From NCBI GenBank assembly GCA_009785525.1, contig WQWC01000001.1, positions 62,001 through 126,000 on the forward strand: a stretch of 64,000 nucleotides of DNA. Reading direction: 5' to 3'. This document shows positions 17,754 to 25,697 of this stretch, piece after piece. A program made the position numbers and the translations under genes. Numbering within the stretch: position 1 is the first letter of the stretch; the number at the start of each line of letters is the position of its first letter. The notes under the pieces were generated by a model. That model worked only from the letters and a program-made list of their open reading frames with translations. It made no database searches and was not told the origin of the DNA. Origin of the DNA: Oscillospiraceae bacterium. GTDB taxonomy: Bacteria; Bacillota; Clostridia; Oscillospirales; Oscillospiraceae.

Positions 17754-19970
17754 ATGTCAATGATCGAATACACAAACAGCGGAGTTACCATAGCTGCAAG
17801 TAAACCTGTTCCGGCGGATATGTCTGATTCGGCGGGGCGGGAGAAATCTATTAGCTATAAGATTTTGCGGGCGCATGATACTGGAGACTCACCGGACAAA
17901 ATGCGGCTGAAATTCGACGCGCTGGTGTCGCATGATATTACTTACGTCGGTATTATACAGACCGCACGGGCATCGGGGATGACGGAGTTCCCTATCCCCT
18001 ACGCGCTGACGAACTGCCACAACAGCCTGTGCGCCGTCGGCGGCACGATCAATGAGGACGATCACGCGTTCGGGCTGTCGGCGGCGATTAAGTACGGCGG
18101 CATATTCGTCCCGCCGAATCAGGCGGTGATCCATCAATACGCGCGGGAAAAGCTATCCGCGTGTGGAAAGATGATTTTAGGCTCCGATTCGCATACGCGC
18201 TACGGGCCGTATGGAACCATGGGTTTCGGCGAAGGCGGCGGTGAGCTTGCCAAGCAGCTTTTGAAGAATACATACGATATAGACGCGCCTGAGGTTGTGC
18301 TAGTCTGGCTCGAAGGTTCCCCACCACGCGGAATCGGGCCGCATGATGTGGCTCTTGCGCTCGTGGGAACTGTGTTCCCGGGCGGAAAAGTCAAGAACAA
18401 GATACTTGAATTCGCGGGGCCGGGCATCGCTGCGCTGTCTATGGATTTCCGTATCGGGATTGACGTAATGACGACCGAAACTAGCTGCCTGAGCTCAATA
18501 TGGGAAACGGACGAGACGGTTCGTGCGTATTATAACAATGTCGGCAGGCCGGAAGATTATCGAGAACTGTCGATTGAGGATGGCGCGTATTATGACTCTA
18601 TCGTAAAGATAAATCTTTCCGAAATGGAATCAATGATCGCGCTACCGTTCCATCCATCGAAAGTTTATACTATCCACGAGCTTCAACGTGACCCTGAAAA
18701 GATTCTGCGCGAAATTCAAAACGAGTGCAACAGCGAACTCAGCGGGCAGACGACCCTTGATCTTGTGAGCTGTATAAACGAGCGCGGCGAAATGACGTGC
18801 GAACAGGGCGTGATAGTCGGCTGCGCCGGCGGGATGTATGAAAATATTTCGGAAGCGGCTGATATCTTGCGTGGAGGGACTGTTGGTGACAAATACTTCG
18901 ACCTGTCGGTTTATCCATCTTCAACGCCGGTTGCGCTGGCTGTCACGCGGGACGGCATAGCGGAAACACTTATGGAGTCCGGTGCGCTTGTGAAATCCGC
19001 GTTCTGCGGACCGTGTTTCGGCGCGGGCGATACACCGGCGCATAACACATTATCGATTCGGCATGCGACGCGGAACTTTGCCAACCGCGAAGGGTCGAAG
19101 CCCGCTGACGGACAGATCGCGGCGGTGGCATTGATGGATGCGCGGTCAATCGCCGCGACAGCAATAAACGGCGGCGTTTTGACAGCGGCAACTGATATAA
19201 AATATGAGATCACAGAGCACGAGTATAAATACGATGGCGCAGTTTATGACAAGCGTTGTTATAACGGATTCGGCAAGCCTGATCCGTCTGCCAAGCTTCG
19301 TCTTGGGCCGAATATCACCGATTGGCCGAGATTTCCGAGGATTGAAGATAACATGTTATTAAAACTCTGCGCCGTTATTCGCGATGAAGTGACGACAACC
19401 GATGAGCTGATACCATCCGGCGAAACGTCGTCCTATCGCTCTAATCCCATTGCGCTGGCGGAATTCACGCTGTCCCGCCGCGCACCGGATTATGTGGGAC
19501 TAAGTAAGGCCGTGCGGGATATGGAACAAGCTGAAGCTGCGGAGATTTTGCAAAAAGTCGGCGGAGATATCGGCGACACGTCAATCGGTTCCTGCATTTT
19601 TGCCAATAAGCCCGGCGACGGCAGTGCGCGTGAACAGGCGGCCTCATGCCAGAAAGTCCTGGGCGGGCTGGCAAACATATGCTATGAATATGCAACGAAG
19701 CGTTATCGCTCCAATTGCATTAACTGGGGGATCATGCCGTTTACAATAAGCCGTGACGAATCGTTTGAGTACTCGACCGGGGATTGGATATATGTTCCCG
19801 GCATACGTCAAGCAATACTCGACGGCGCGGAAGAGATTCCGGCTAAAGTAATCACCCACGACGGCGTGCGGGATATAACGCTTGAGTGCCGGGGGTTAAG
19901 CGAAGATGAGCGTGTAATTCTGACCGAGGGATGTTTGATGAACTATTACGCGGCGGGTTATGGAGTGTAG
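17754..19970 (+). CDS. Aconitase-family hydratase (YbhJ-like)
   Basis: A 738-residue [4Fe-4S] hydratase of the aconitase superfamily. Cluster ligands are seen as GCAGG and the CxxC in SAFCGPCFGAGD; the substrate-side motif GSDSHTRYGPYGTMG is also clear. Overall layout is closer to the E. coli YbhJ type than to citric-cycle aconitase or LeuC/LeuD, and no leu or citrate genes flank it. The real substrate is unknown. It stands alone between its own promoter and a strong terminator. Confidence 0.85.
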   Translation: MSMIEYTNSGVTIAASKPVPADMSDSAGREKSISYKILRAHDTGDSPDKMRLKFDALVSHDITYVGIIQTARASGMTEFPIPYALTNCHNSLCAVGGTINEDDHAFGLSAAIKYGGIFVPPNQAVIHQYAREKLSACGKMILGSDSHTRYGPYGTMGFGEGGGELAKQLLKNTYDIDAPEVVLVWLEGSPPRGIGPHDVALALVGTVFPGGKVKNKILEFAGPGIAALSMDFRIGIDVMTTETSCLSSIWETDETVRAYYNNVGRPEDYRELSIEDGAYYDSIVKINLSEMESMIALPFHPSKVYTIHELQRDPEKILREIQNECNSELSGQTTLDLVSCINERGEMTCEQGVIVGCAGGMYENISEAADILRGGTVGDKYFDLSVYPSSTPVALAVTRDGIAETLMESGALVKSAFCGPCFGAGDTPAHNTLSIRHATRNFANREGSKPADGQIAAVALMDARSIAATAINGGVLTAATDIKYEITEHEYKYDGAVYDKRCYNGFGKPDPSAKLRLGPNITDWPRFPRIEDNMLLKLCAVIRDEVTTTDELIPSGETSSYRSNPIALAEFTLSRRAPDYVGLSKAVRDMEQAEAAEILQKVGGDIGDTSIGSCIFANKPGDGSAREQAASCQKVLGGLANICYEYATKRYRSNCINWGIMPFTISRDESFEYSTGDWIYVPGIRQAILDGAEEIPAKVITHDGVRDITLECRGLSEDERVILTEGCLMNYYAAGYGV

Positions 19971-20032
19971 GGGGCTTTGGACGAGGGACGTGAAGAACCA
20001 CTCCGCTGGGGCGCGTCCCCTGCATAAGACAC

Positions 20033-20070
20033 AAAAAGGCGCTCTCCCATAATGGGATGAGCGCCTTTTC
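20033..20070. terminator. Bidirectional terminator
   Basis: AAAAAGGCGCTC...GAGCGCCTTTT with an inner TCCCA/TGGGA stem. It serves the hydratase (+) and the nitroreductase (-). Confidence 0.85.
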
Positions 20071-20079
20071 TTGCAAAGC

Positions 20080-20589
20080 CTATCTCAACAAAAATTCTTC
20101 CATATCCATCCGGACACCGTGAGCCGGGGACGGGGCACAATCGTCAGCGCAGTAGCCTATCGGCAGCATGGCAACCGGCACTATATTTTCCGGCAGGGCG
20201 AATACTTCAGAGGCTTTCTGCGCGTCGAAATGCATCACCCAGCAGGTGCCGAGTCCCAGCTCTTCCGCGGCAAACATCATACTTGTGGTTACGATACTGG
20301 CGTCCACTTCCCCACTCATTGCACCGTCGAAATGGCGTTCCCAGCAGATTGTCTTGTCATAGCAGATCAACAACACCAGCTGTGCGCCAAATCGGCAAGG
20401 TGTGCATTCGTCCACTTTTGCAAAATCTTCCGGCATGGTTATGACCTTGATACGCTGCGGCTGATTGTTCTTCGCGGTCGGCGCAACACGCCCGGCTTCC
20501 AATATTTGCGCCAGCTTCCCCTGCTCTACCGGCTGATCTTTGAATTTGCGCGCGGAGTAGCGCGATGTTGTTAGTTCAAGAAATGACAT
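20080..20589 (-). CDS. Nitroreductase-family flavoprotein
   Basis: Predicted FMN-binding oxidoreductase of 169 residues. SRYSARKFKDQPV and APTAKNNQPQ near the N-terminus are the FMN phosphate contacts, and AAEELGLGTCWVMHFD is the other family box. It starts at ATG 20589 or the in-frame GTG 20601; neither has a strong ribosome site. It may reduce nitro compounds, quinones or enones; the substrate is not visible. Confidence 0.87.
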   Translation of the reverse strand: MSFLELTTSRYSARKFKDQPVEQGKLAQILEAGRVAPTAKNNQPQRIKVITMPEDFAKVDECTPCRFGAQLVLLICYDKTICWERHFDGAMSGEVDASIVTTSMMFAAEELGLGTCWVMHFDAQKASEVFALPENIVPVAMLPIGYCADDCAPSPAHGVRMDMEEFLLR

Positions 20590-20621
20590 TGGTATACCCA
20601 CTTTCGTTAATTTTGCTATTA

Positions 20622-20650
20622 ATTATATTATAGCGGGAAGTAAATTTCAA
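20622..20650 (-). promoter_or_regulatory. Nitroreductase promoter
   Basis: Minus strand: -35 TTGAAA (20645-20650), 17-bp spacer, -10 TATAAT (20622-20627). Confidence 0.65.
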
Positions 20651-20686
20651 GATATTTGCGTTGCCTAAACTTATTGCGTTGACCAT

Positions 20687-20741
20687 GTAGGGGCGGTCGT
20701 CCTCGACCGCCCGCGAGCGACCGGGACAGTCGCCCCTGCGC
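20687..20741. repeat. GTAGGGGCG dispersed repeat, copy 2
   Basis: Begins GTAGGGGCGGTCGTC and ends CAGTCGCCCCTGCG, with internal arms GGGCGGTCG-like against CGACCGCCC. It lies between the divergent nitroreductase and E1 alpha promoters. Confidence 0.65.
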
Positions 20742-20763
20742 AACAAATTGCAAAACCCATATG

Positions 20764-20792
20764 TTTACTTTCATCCGCACACGTGCTACAAT
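20764..20792 (+). promoter_or_regulatory. Promoter of the E1 alpha/beta operon
   Basis: -35 TTTACT (20764-20769), 17-bp spacer, -10 TACAAT (20787-20792) with extended TGC. Confidence 0.65.
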
Positions 20793-20836
20793 ATTTGCAA
20801 ATAATTAGTCTGGAAAAAAGCGAAGGAGGAAGCACC

Positions 20837-21823
20837 ATGGACATAAATCGCGATATTGCAACAACCATGTATCTGCGCATGAAGCGAATCCGGGAATTTG
20901 AAAATACGGCAACGACGCTGTTCTCCGAGGGTAAAATCCCCGGGGCACTGCATCTATATTCAGGTGAGGAGGCTATAGCCGCCGGAGTGTGCGCAAATCT
21001 GCACGAGGATGATTATATCGTCAGCACCCATCGCGGTCATGGGCATATTGTAGCCAAGGGCGGGGAACTGAGATACATGATGGCGGAACTCTTGGGCAAA
21101 GAAACCGGCTATTGCAACGGCAAGGGCGGCTCTATGCACATTGCCGATGTTTCTAAAGGAATCCTCGGCGCGAACGGGATTGTCGGCGCGGGCCTCAGCA
21201 TTTCAGTCGGCGCGGGACTGTCAATCAGCTATTGCGGGACAGATCAACTCTGCGTTTGCTTTTTTGGAGATGGTTCCACTAATCAGGGGACGTTTCACGA
21301 GGCGTTGAATCTGGCCGGCATCTGGAAGCTGCCGATCATATTCGTCTGTGAGAACAATTTCTACGGCGCGTCGATGAGCCAAGCGAAGCATATGGCAATC
21401 CGCAATATTGCCGACCGCGGCGCGGCTTATGGAATACCCGGAGTTGTCGCGGACGGTAATGACGTTATCGCCGTGTATAATACAACGGCGGAGGCTGCAT
21501 CTCGTGCACGAAGAGGCGATGGGCCAACCCTGATAGAGTGCAAAACATACCGCCACCGCGGCCAGTTTGAAGGCGACCCCGGAATCTACAGACCCGCAGC
21601 CGAAGTTGAGGAATGGCTCACAAAAGACCCGCTGCCGCGATTCTCCGGATTCCTGCAAGAGAATGGATTACTGTCGGCACAGGAGATTGCGGCAATCGAC
21701 AACCAAGTTGCCGACGAGATTGCCGAAGCAATTATCTTTGCCGAACAAAGCCCCTACCCCGCTGTTGAACGGACTGTTGAAGATATTTACTCCGATATCA
21801 TCGAGGAGGTGCGCATAAGATGA
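20837..21823 (+). CDS. Thiamine-diphosphate dehydrogenase E1 alpha subunit
   Basis: Alpha subunit of a 2-oxoacid or acetoin dehydrogenase E1, 328 residues from ATG 20837 (AGGAGG 6 nt upstream; the frame opens earlier at 20783). The thiamine diphosphate motif is GDGSTNQG at 144-151 with the closing CENN near 171-174. RHRGQFEGDP matches the phosphorylation-loop region. Length and sequence recall AcoA-type E1 enzymes of Clostridia more than pyruvate E1. The next gene overlaps by 4 nt and encodes the beta subunit. No E2 or E3 gene follows, so the acyl acceptor must be encoded elsewhere. Confidence 0.9.
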   Translation: MDINRDIATTMYLRMKRIREFENTATTLFSEGKIPGALHLYSGEEAIAAGVCANLHEDDYIVSTHRGHGHIVAKGGELRYMMAELLGKETGYCNGKGGSMHIADVSKGILGANGIVGAGLSISVGAGLSISYCGTDQLCVCFFGDGSTNQGTFHEALNLAGIWKLPIIFVCENNFYGASMSQAKHMAIRNIADRGAAYGIPGVVADGNDVIAVYNTTAEAASRARRGDGPTLIECKTYRHRGQFEGDPGIYRPAAEVEEWLTKDPLPRFSGFLQENGLLSAQEIAAIDNQVADEIAEAIIFAEQSPYPAVERTVEDIYSDIIEEVRIR

Positions 21824-22785
21824 AAACTATGACTTACAGGGATGCGATCCGTGAAGCCATGTGCATCCGTATGCGTGAGGACGATAGAGTCCTGCTGATG
21901 GGCGAAGACGTCGGATTTTTCGGCGGCTCATCCGGCATATCGGCCGGAATGTTTGAAGAATTCGGCGAAAAGCGCGTGCGTGACACGCCGATTTCTGAAA
22001 GCGCGATTGTCGGCGCGGCAGTAGGCTCCGCCGCTACCGGATTGCGGCCAATTATAGACCTTTTGTTTGTTGACTTCATGCTGGTCGGCATCGACCAGAT
22101 TGTCAATCAAGCCGCCAAAATGCGCTATATGTTCGGCGGTAAGATTTCGATACCGATGGTTGCCCGCCTCCCATGCGGCGGCGGTGCGGGATTGGCGGCG
22201 CAGCATTCCCAATCTTTGGAAGCGTGGCTGACGCATATACCAGGATTAAAAACAGTCTATCCCTCCACCCCGCAGGACGCGCTTGGGCTTATGCTGTCGG
22301 CGATTGACGATGACAATCCGGTGATGTTTCTGGAACACCGGCTGCTATACGACATGGAAGGCAAGATTTCAAATACAAATCCAATCCCGCTCGGCAAAGG
22401 CGACATAAAGCGTGCAGGAAAGGACGTTACCATCATCGCCACTGGTAAGATGGTTCACGAGGCGTTGCTTGCAGCCGATACTCTCTCCAACGACGGCATT
22501 GAGCTTGAGGTAATTGACCCGCGCAGTCTGTATCCGTTTGACATGGCGCTGATTGCGAAATCCCTTGAAAAAACACGCAAAGCTGTGATAATCACCGAAG
22601 AGAATAAACGTGTGGCGTTTTCCGCCGAGATATCAGCAACTATCGCAGAGGAATACTTCGACTTATTAGACGCACCCGTCATCCGGATTGGTGCGCTAAA
22701 CACTCCCGCCCCGTTCTCCCCGCCGTTGGAGAAGTATTATCTTCCCTGTGCGGACGACATCGTGTCGGCTGTGAGGCGGTTTTGA
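21820..22785 (+). CDS. Thiamine-diphosphate dehydrogenase E1 beta subunit
   Basis: A 321-residue transketolase-type partner of the upstream alpha subunit (RDAIREAMCIRM, LMGEDVGFFGG, then the C-terminal domain with VIDPRSLYPFD). An ATGA overlap couples it to the alpha gene. The pair should form an alpha2beta2 E1 that decarboxylates a 2-oxo acid or cleaves acetoin. The substrate is undecided from sequence. Confidence 0.92.
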   Translation: MKTMTYRDAIREAMCIRMREDDRVLLMGEDVGFFGGSSGISAGMFEEFGEKRVRDTPISESAIVGAAVGSAATGLRPIIDLLFVDFMLVGIDQIVNQAAKMRYMFGGKISIPMVARLPCGGGAGLAAQHSQSLEAWLTHIPGLKTVYPSTPQDALGLMLSAIDDDNPVMFLEHRLLYDMEGKISNTNPIPLGKGDIKRAGKDVTIIATGKMVHEALLAADTLSNDGIELEVIDPRSLYPFDMALIAKSLEKTRKAVIITEENKRVAFSAEISATIAEEYFDLLDAPVIRIGALNTPAPFSPPLEKYYLPCADDIVSAVRRF

Positions 22786-23270
22786 TGACTATTCGTAAGA
22801 CGACACTCGCAGACCTCGACACGGTCTGCCGGATATATGACGAGGGGCGGGCGATTATGCGCCGGAGCGGCAATCAAGACCAATGGGGCAACAATCACCC
22901 CCCGCGTACGTTGATTGAGCAGGATATCCAGGCAGGCAAAAGCTATGTCTGTGTTAGTGAAGATGAAATCCTGTGCGTGTTCTATTTTAATATTGAGCGC
23001 GACCCAACATATGCGAAAATCGATGGCGCGTGGCTTAATGACAATCCATACGGCGTTGTGCATCGTATCGCGAGAAGTTTTCAGGCAAAAGGCGCGGGAG
23101 CATTTTGTCTGGAGTGGTGCTTTAAGCAATGCGGTAATCTACGGCTCGATACGCACACGAATAATGCCCCGATGAGGCAGCTCTTGGACAAACTGGGATT
23201 CACCTATTGCGGGATTATCTGGATTGAGAACGGCGACGAACGGTTGGCGTTTCAGAAGACGGTGGATTAA
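22785..23270 (+). CDS. GNAT family N-acetyltransferase
   Basis: About 161 residues (MTIRKTTLADLDTVCRIYDEGR...). The start ATG shares one base with the E1 beta stop (TGATG), so it is translationally coupled. The fold outline is GNAT: an N-terminal strand and helix, a central strand VCVSEDEILCVFYF, and a C-terminal NAPMRQLLDKLGFTYCGII. The Q/RxxGxG/A acetyl-CoA loop is weak (AKGAG). Its coupling to an E1 pair is unexplained. Confidence 0.75.
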   Translation: MTIRKTTLADLDTVCRIYDEGRAIMRRSGNQDQWGNNHPPRTLIEQDIQAGKSYVCVSEDEILCVFYFNIERDPTYAKIDGAWLNDNPYGVVHRIARSFQAKGAGAFCLEWCFKQCGNLRLDTHTNNAPMRQLLDKLGFTYCGIIWIENGDERLAFQKTVD

Positions 23271-24175
23271 ATCACGCCCTCGTTTATCATCGCAAACAGC
23301 CCTTCAATAAACGGAGCTGGTACGAATTCGCCGACTTTAATCATGGCGCGTATATCGTCTTGCGACGCAATCTTCGCGCCACAGGTCTCCCCCTCCTGCA
23401 AAACTACATCAGCGAGGTCAAAATCGTGCCGGAACAGCCATACGTCTTGAAAGAACTCGTGGCCGTAAACTGTGAAAGCGCGTTTCCCCGCATCGGGAGG
23501 CAGGCCGAGTCCTGTCTCTTCTTTAACTTCACGCAGGGCGGCGGCAAGACTGTCGTCACCAACTACAGCGGAACCGCCTGTGTTTTCCCACAAATTCCCA
23601 TGACCTTTATTCGGTGAGCGCTTTGTAATTAGAAATTCGCCATCGCTGTTCATTATCCAGATACCTACCACCAGATGGAAATCTCCATCCGGCAGCGGGT
23701 CGCCGCGCCTATGTAACCTCCCGGTTAAATTTCTGTCTTTGTCATAGACGTCCCAAAGCTCTCCCGCACTGCTGTTAATGTTCAGCCAGCCCTGCATTTT
23801 ATCGTACAGCACCGGCAGAATCTGCGGATACGTCATCTTGTCCGGCATGGCATCGAATAACCGCACCTCGGTCATTTCGCTTTCCTGCGGCAAAGATTCA
23901 AGCCGACGGACTTCCGCGAAAAAAACTTGACCACTGCCACGCTCAGTTGAATAGTCGAAGAGCGGATGTATGTCAAAATCCACCCCCCCGGTTTCTTCGT
24001 ACAATTCACGCCTGGCAGCTTCGATTGGCGATTCGCCGGGTTCAATATGCCCCCCGGCCGTTTCCCATGTGTCGCGATCTTTGTGGCGGCTGTAGAGCCA
24101 GCGGTCTTGGTGCTTGGCGAAGGTGACGACAAATTGGTAGCTTTGCAATTCGCCGAGGTTATAGGGGTTTGTCAT
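23267..24175 (-). CDS. Tandem double-Nudix hydrolase
   Basis: A 302-residue protein with two Nudix domains. Box 1 (about residues 41-63) has the full G-x5-E-x7-REUxEExGU pattern. Box 2 (about 200-223) has GGSAVVGDD...REVKEETGL, with Asp in place of the first Glu. The second domain resembles the clostridial group related to isopentenyl-diphosphate isomerase (ELWDVYDKDRNLTGR, HLVVGIWIMNSDGE). The ATG at 24175 overlaps the upstream kinase stop by 4 nt; the longer frame to 24283 lies inside that kinase. It probably hydrolyses nucleoside diphosphate derivatives. Confidence 0.85.
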   Translation of the reverse strand: MTNPYNLGELQSYQFVVTFAKHQDRWLYSRHKDRDTWETAGGHIEPGESPIEAARRELYEETGGVDFDIHPLFDYSTERGSGQVFFAEVRRLESLPQESEMTEVRLFDAMPDKMTYPQILPVLYDKMQGWLNINSSAGELWDVYDKDRNLTGRLHRRGDPLPDGDFHLVVGIWIMNSDGEFLITKRSPNKGHGNLWENTGGSAVVGDDSLAAALREVKEETGLGLPPDAGKRAFTVYGHEFFQDVWLFRHDFDLADVVLQEGETCGAKIASQDDIRAMIKVGEFVPAPFIEGLFAMINEGVI

Positions 24176-24732
24176 ATTTGTCCCTTTCTCTGAGTGAATT
24201 GTTCGACAATATATGCGGCGTTTTCTCGCGGGTCGGTTGTGCCCTCCACGCGCAGGACAGGGCATGGCAGCTCTGTCAGCCATTGTTCGTGGGCCCGCAA
24301 ACAGCGTTCCGGCGGGGCCATCGTGTCATATCCCGCAGCCCAGTCTATAAACCGTTTATGTTCCTCATACATGTCCCCGCCCTCGTGGATTCTATCCCCA
24401 AAACGGGAATATTCGCGTGCGTGCAAACGCTCAATACGCATTTCCGTCGGCGTGGTGACAAACACGGCCAAGTCAAACAGCGGAACAAACGGTGTTTCCC
24501 ATTCGCGCATACATCCGGACATCACAAAGTTGGAGTATTTAGATATATCTGCCAGCAATCGCTCTATGCGTTCTTCGCGCGGGCACTTGACTGTGAACGG
24601 GATTTCCGTGTCCCAATTCCAGAAGTAATCGTCCAAATCAAAGTGCTGGAACCCAAGCTTTTGCGCCAGCTCACGCCCGAGTGTGCTTGTACCGGAGCCA
24701 GATGCGCCGAATACGATTATTCCTCTTGACAT
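24172..24732 (-). CDS. P-loop kinase-like NTPase, copy B
   Basis: A 186-residue protein of the AAA_18/adenylate-kinase-like type: Walker A GASGSGTST at 9-17, the acidic pair FDLDDYFW near 31-38, then a DxD-like base-side region. Closely similar to the next gene over its whole length, so the two arose by tandem duplication. Its start lies inside the end of copy A (16-nt overlap). It may phosphorylate a nucleoside, nucleotide or small metabolite; the substrate is unknown. Confidence 0.8.
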   Translation of the reverse strand: MSRGIIVFGASGSGTSTLGRELAQKLGFQHFDLDDYFWNWDTEIPFTVKCPREERIERLLADISKYSNFVMSGCMREWETPFVPLFDLAVFVTTPTEMRIERLHAREYSRFGDRIHEGGDMYEEHKRFIDWAAGYDTMAPPERCLRAHEQWLTELPCPVLRVEGTTDPRENAAYIVEQFTQRKGQI

Positions 24733-25247
24733 AGTAGCTCTCCATTTTCTTTTATGATATATGCTGCGTTCTCTCGCGGGTCAATCAGGCCGTCAACACG
24801 CACTACAGGACATGGAAGCTCAGTTATCCATTGTTCATGCTGTTTTCGCCCTAATTCTGATGGGGCGGCTGTGTCGTAATTCAACATGTCGTTTGGCGGT
24901 TGCGCCTTGTCTCCCCACCGTGCAAGCACACGTAAACGAACGCGCTCCGCCCGAATGTCGGCAGGCGCAGTGACAAACACACCAAGGTCAAACATCGGCT
25001 CAAACGATTTGCGGATACTCCACATCGAGCCAGACATTACAAAGTTAGGGTACTTTGATATATCTGCCATCAGATGTGCGATTCGCTCCTGCGCAGGTCG
25101 GAAAATAGTATACGGTATTTCCGTATCCCAACGCCAGTGGTAATCGTCCAGATCAAAATGCTGAAAATTAAGCTGCGCAGCTAATTCTTTGCCCAGTGTG
25201 GTTTGTCCGGAACCTGATGCACCGAATACGATTATCCCTCTTGACAT
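24717..25247 (-). CDS. P-loop kinase-like NTPase, copy A
   Basis: A 176-residue paralogue of the downstream gene. Both begin MSRGIIVFGASGSG; here Walker A is GASGSGQTT. Shared blocks include FQHFDLDDY, DISKY-NFVMSG and DPRENAAYI. Copy A ends in LLCQEE inside the start of copy B. The trio of copy A, copy B and Nudix forms a tight minus-strand operon with overlapping ends. Confidence 0.8.
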   Translation of the reverse strand: MSRGIIVFGASGSGQTTLGKELAAQLNFQHFDLDDYHWRWDTEIPYTIFRPAQERIAHLMADISKYPNFVMSGSMWSIRKSFEPMFDLGVFVTAPADIRAERVRLRVLARWGDKAQPPNDMLNYDTAAPSELGRKQHEQWITELPCPVVRVDGLIDPRENAAYIIKENGELLCQEE

Positions 25248-25279
25248 TATTTGCCCCCTGTCTTTCTTTTAAGCGTGTG

Positions 25280-25387
25280 GAACCACCCCGCCCCTTCGGG
25301 GCATCCCTCCAAGGGAGGGGAATTTTTTTGCGTCATCCCTAATTCCCCTCCTTCGGAGGGGTGGCGGCGAAGCCGACGGGGTGGTTC
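25280..25387. repeat. MITE-like inverted-repeat element
   Basis: About 108 bp with inverted ends GAACCACCCCG/CGGGGTGGTTC (25280-25290 and 25377-25387), inner arms CCCCTCC/GGAGGGG and a T-rich centre. The right inner part reads GTGGCGGCGAAGCCGACGGG. This type of compact hairpin element is common between genes in clostridia. It separates the kinase operon from the ABC-F promoter and could act as a terminator for either side. Confidence 0.7.
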
Positions 25388-25429
25388 TACCCGTATTTTT
25401 ACTCACGCCGTACTCTCAGTAATAAATTG

Positions 25430-25458
25430 TTGCAAAATTCTGCAATTTATAATATAAT
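25430..25458 (+). promoter_or_regulatory. ABC-F leader promoter
   Basis: -35 TTGCAA (25430-25435), 17-bp spacer, -10 TATAAT (25453-25458). It would start transcription near 25465, producing about 230 nt of leader before the ABC-F start. Confidence 0.7.
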
Positions 25459-25490
25459 ATCATAAATCAAAAGTAAAGTGAGACGATAAG

Positions 25491-25505
25491 ATGCACATTC
25501 GGTAA
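25491..25505 (+). CDS. Leader peptide MHIR upstream of the ABC-F gene
   Basis: ATG-CAC-ATT-CGG-TAA, a four-codon open frame with AAAGTGAG about 8 nt upstream as a plausible ribosome site. Very short leader peptides before ABC-F and rRNA-methylase resistance genes are known to stall drug-bound ribosomes. Here the peptide overlaps the left strand of the first leader helix, so a stalled ribosome would open that helix. Support is positional; expression is not shown. Confidence 0.5.
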   Translation: MHIR

Positions 25506-25681
25506 CCTTTTCAATTAAATGAGTGAAGCTTTCAGCGCAGGGATACTGCGTTGCTGTTTCGTCGCTTGAATTGGTTATCGTGGTCGTGTTTATCGTGGAG
25601 CTATGCTTCCAAAGAAGTTTCGCTTCTTTGCGTGTAATACGGTTCGTCCTTTTCCGGCGGTGAAGCGGAGAAGGATTTTTT
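25500..25681 (+). promoter_or_regulatory. Attenuator leader of the ABC-F gene
   Basis: Several helices can be drawn: CGGTAACC (25500-25507) with GGTTATCG (25572-25579); CAGCGCAG with CTGCG-TT-GCTG (about 25533-25555); AAAGAAG/CTTCTTT (25611-25628); then a terminator. CCTTTTC occurs both at 25506-25512 and in the left arm of the terminator, so the early copy can compete for the terminator's right arm GAGAAGG. This is the layout expected of ribosome-mediated antitermination. Confidence 0.6.
25647..25681 (+). terminator. Intrinsic terminator in the ABC-F leader
   Basis: TCCTTTTCCG (25647-25656) pairs with CGGAGAAGGA (25666-25675), one G-U pair, loop GCGGTGAAG, followed by TTTTTT. It ends only 3 nt before the TTGGAGG ribosome site, so unless it is prevented the ABC-F gene is not transcribed. 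Confidence 0.8.
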
Positions 25682-25697
25682 ATTTGGAGGTAACCGT

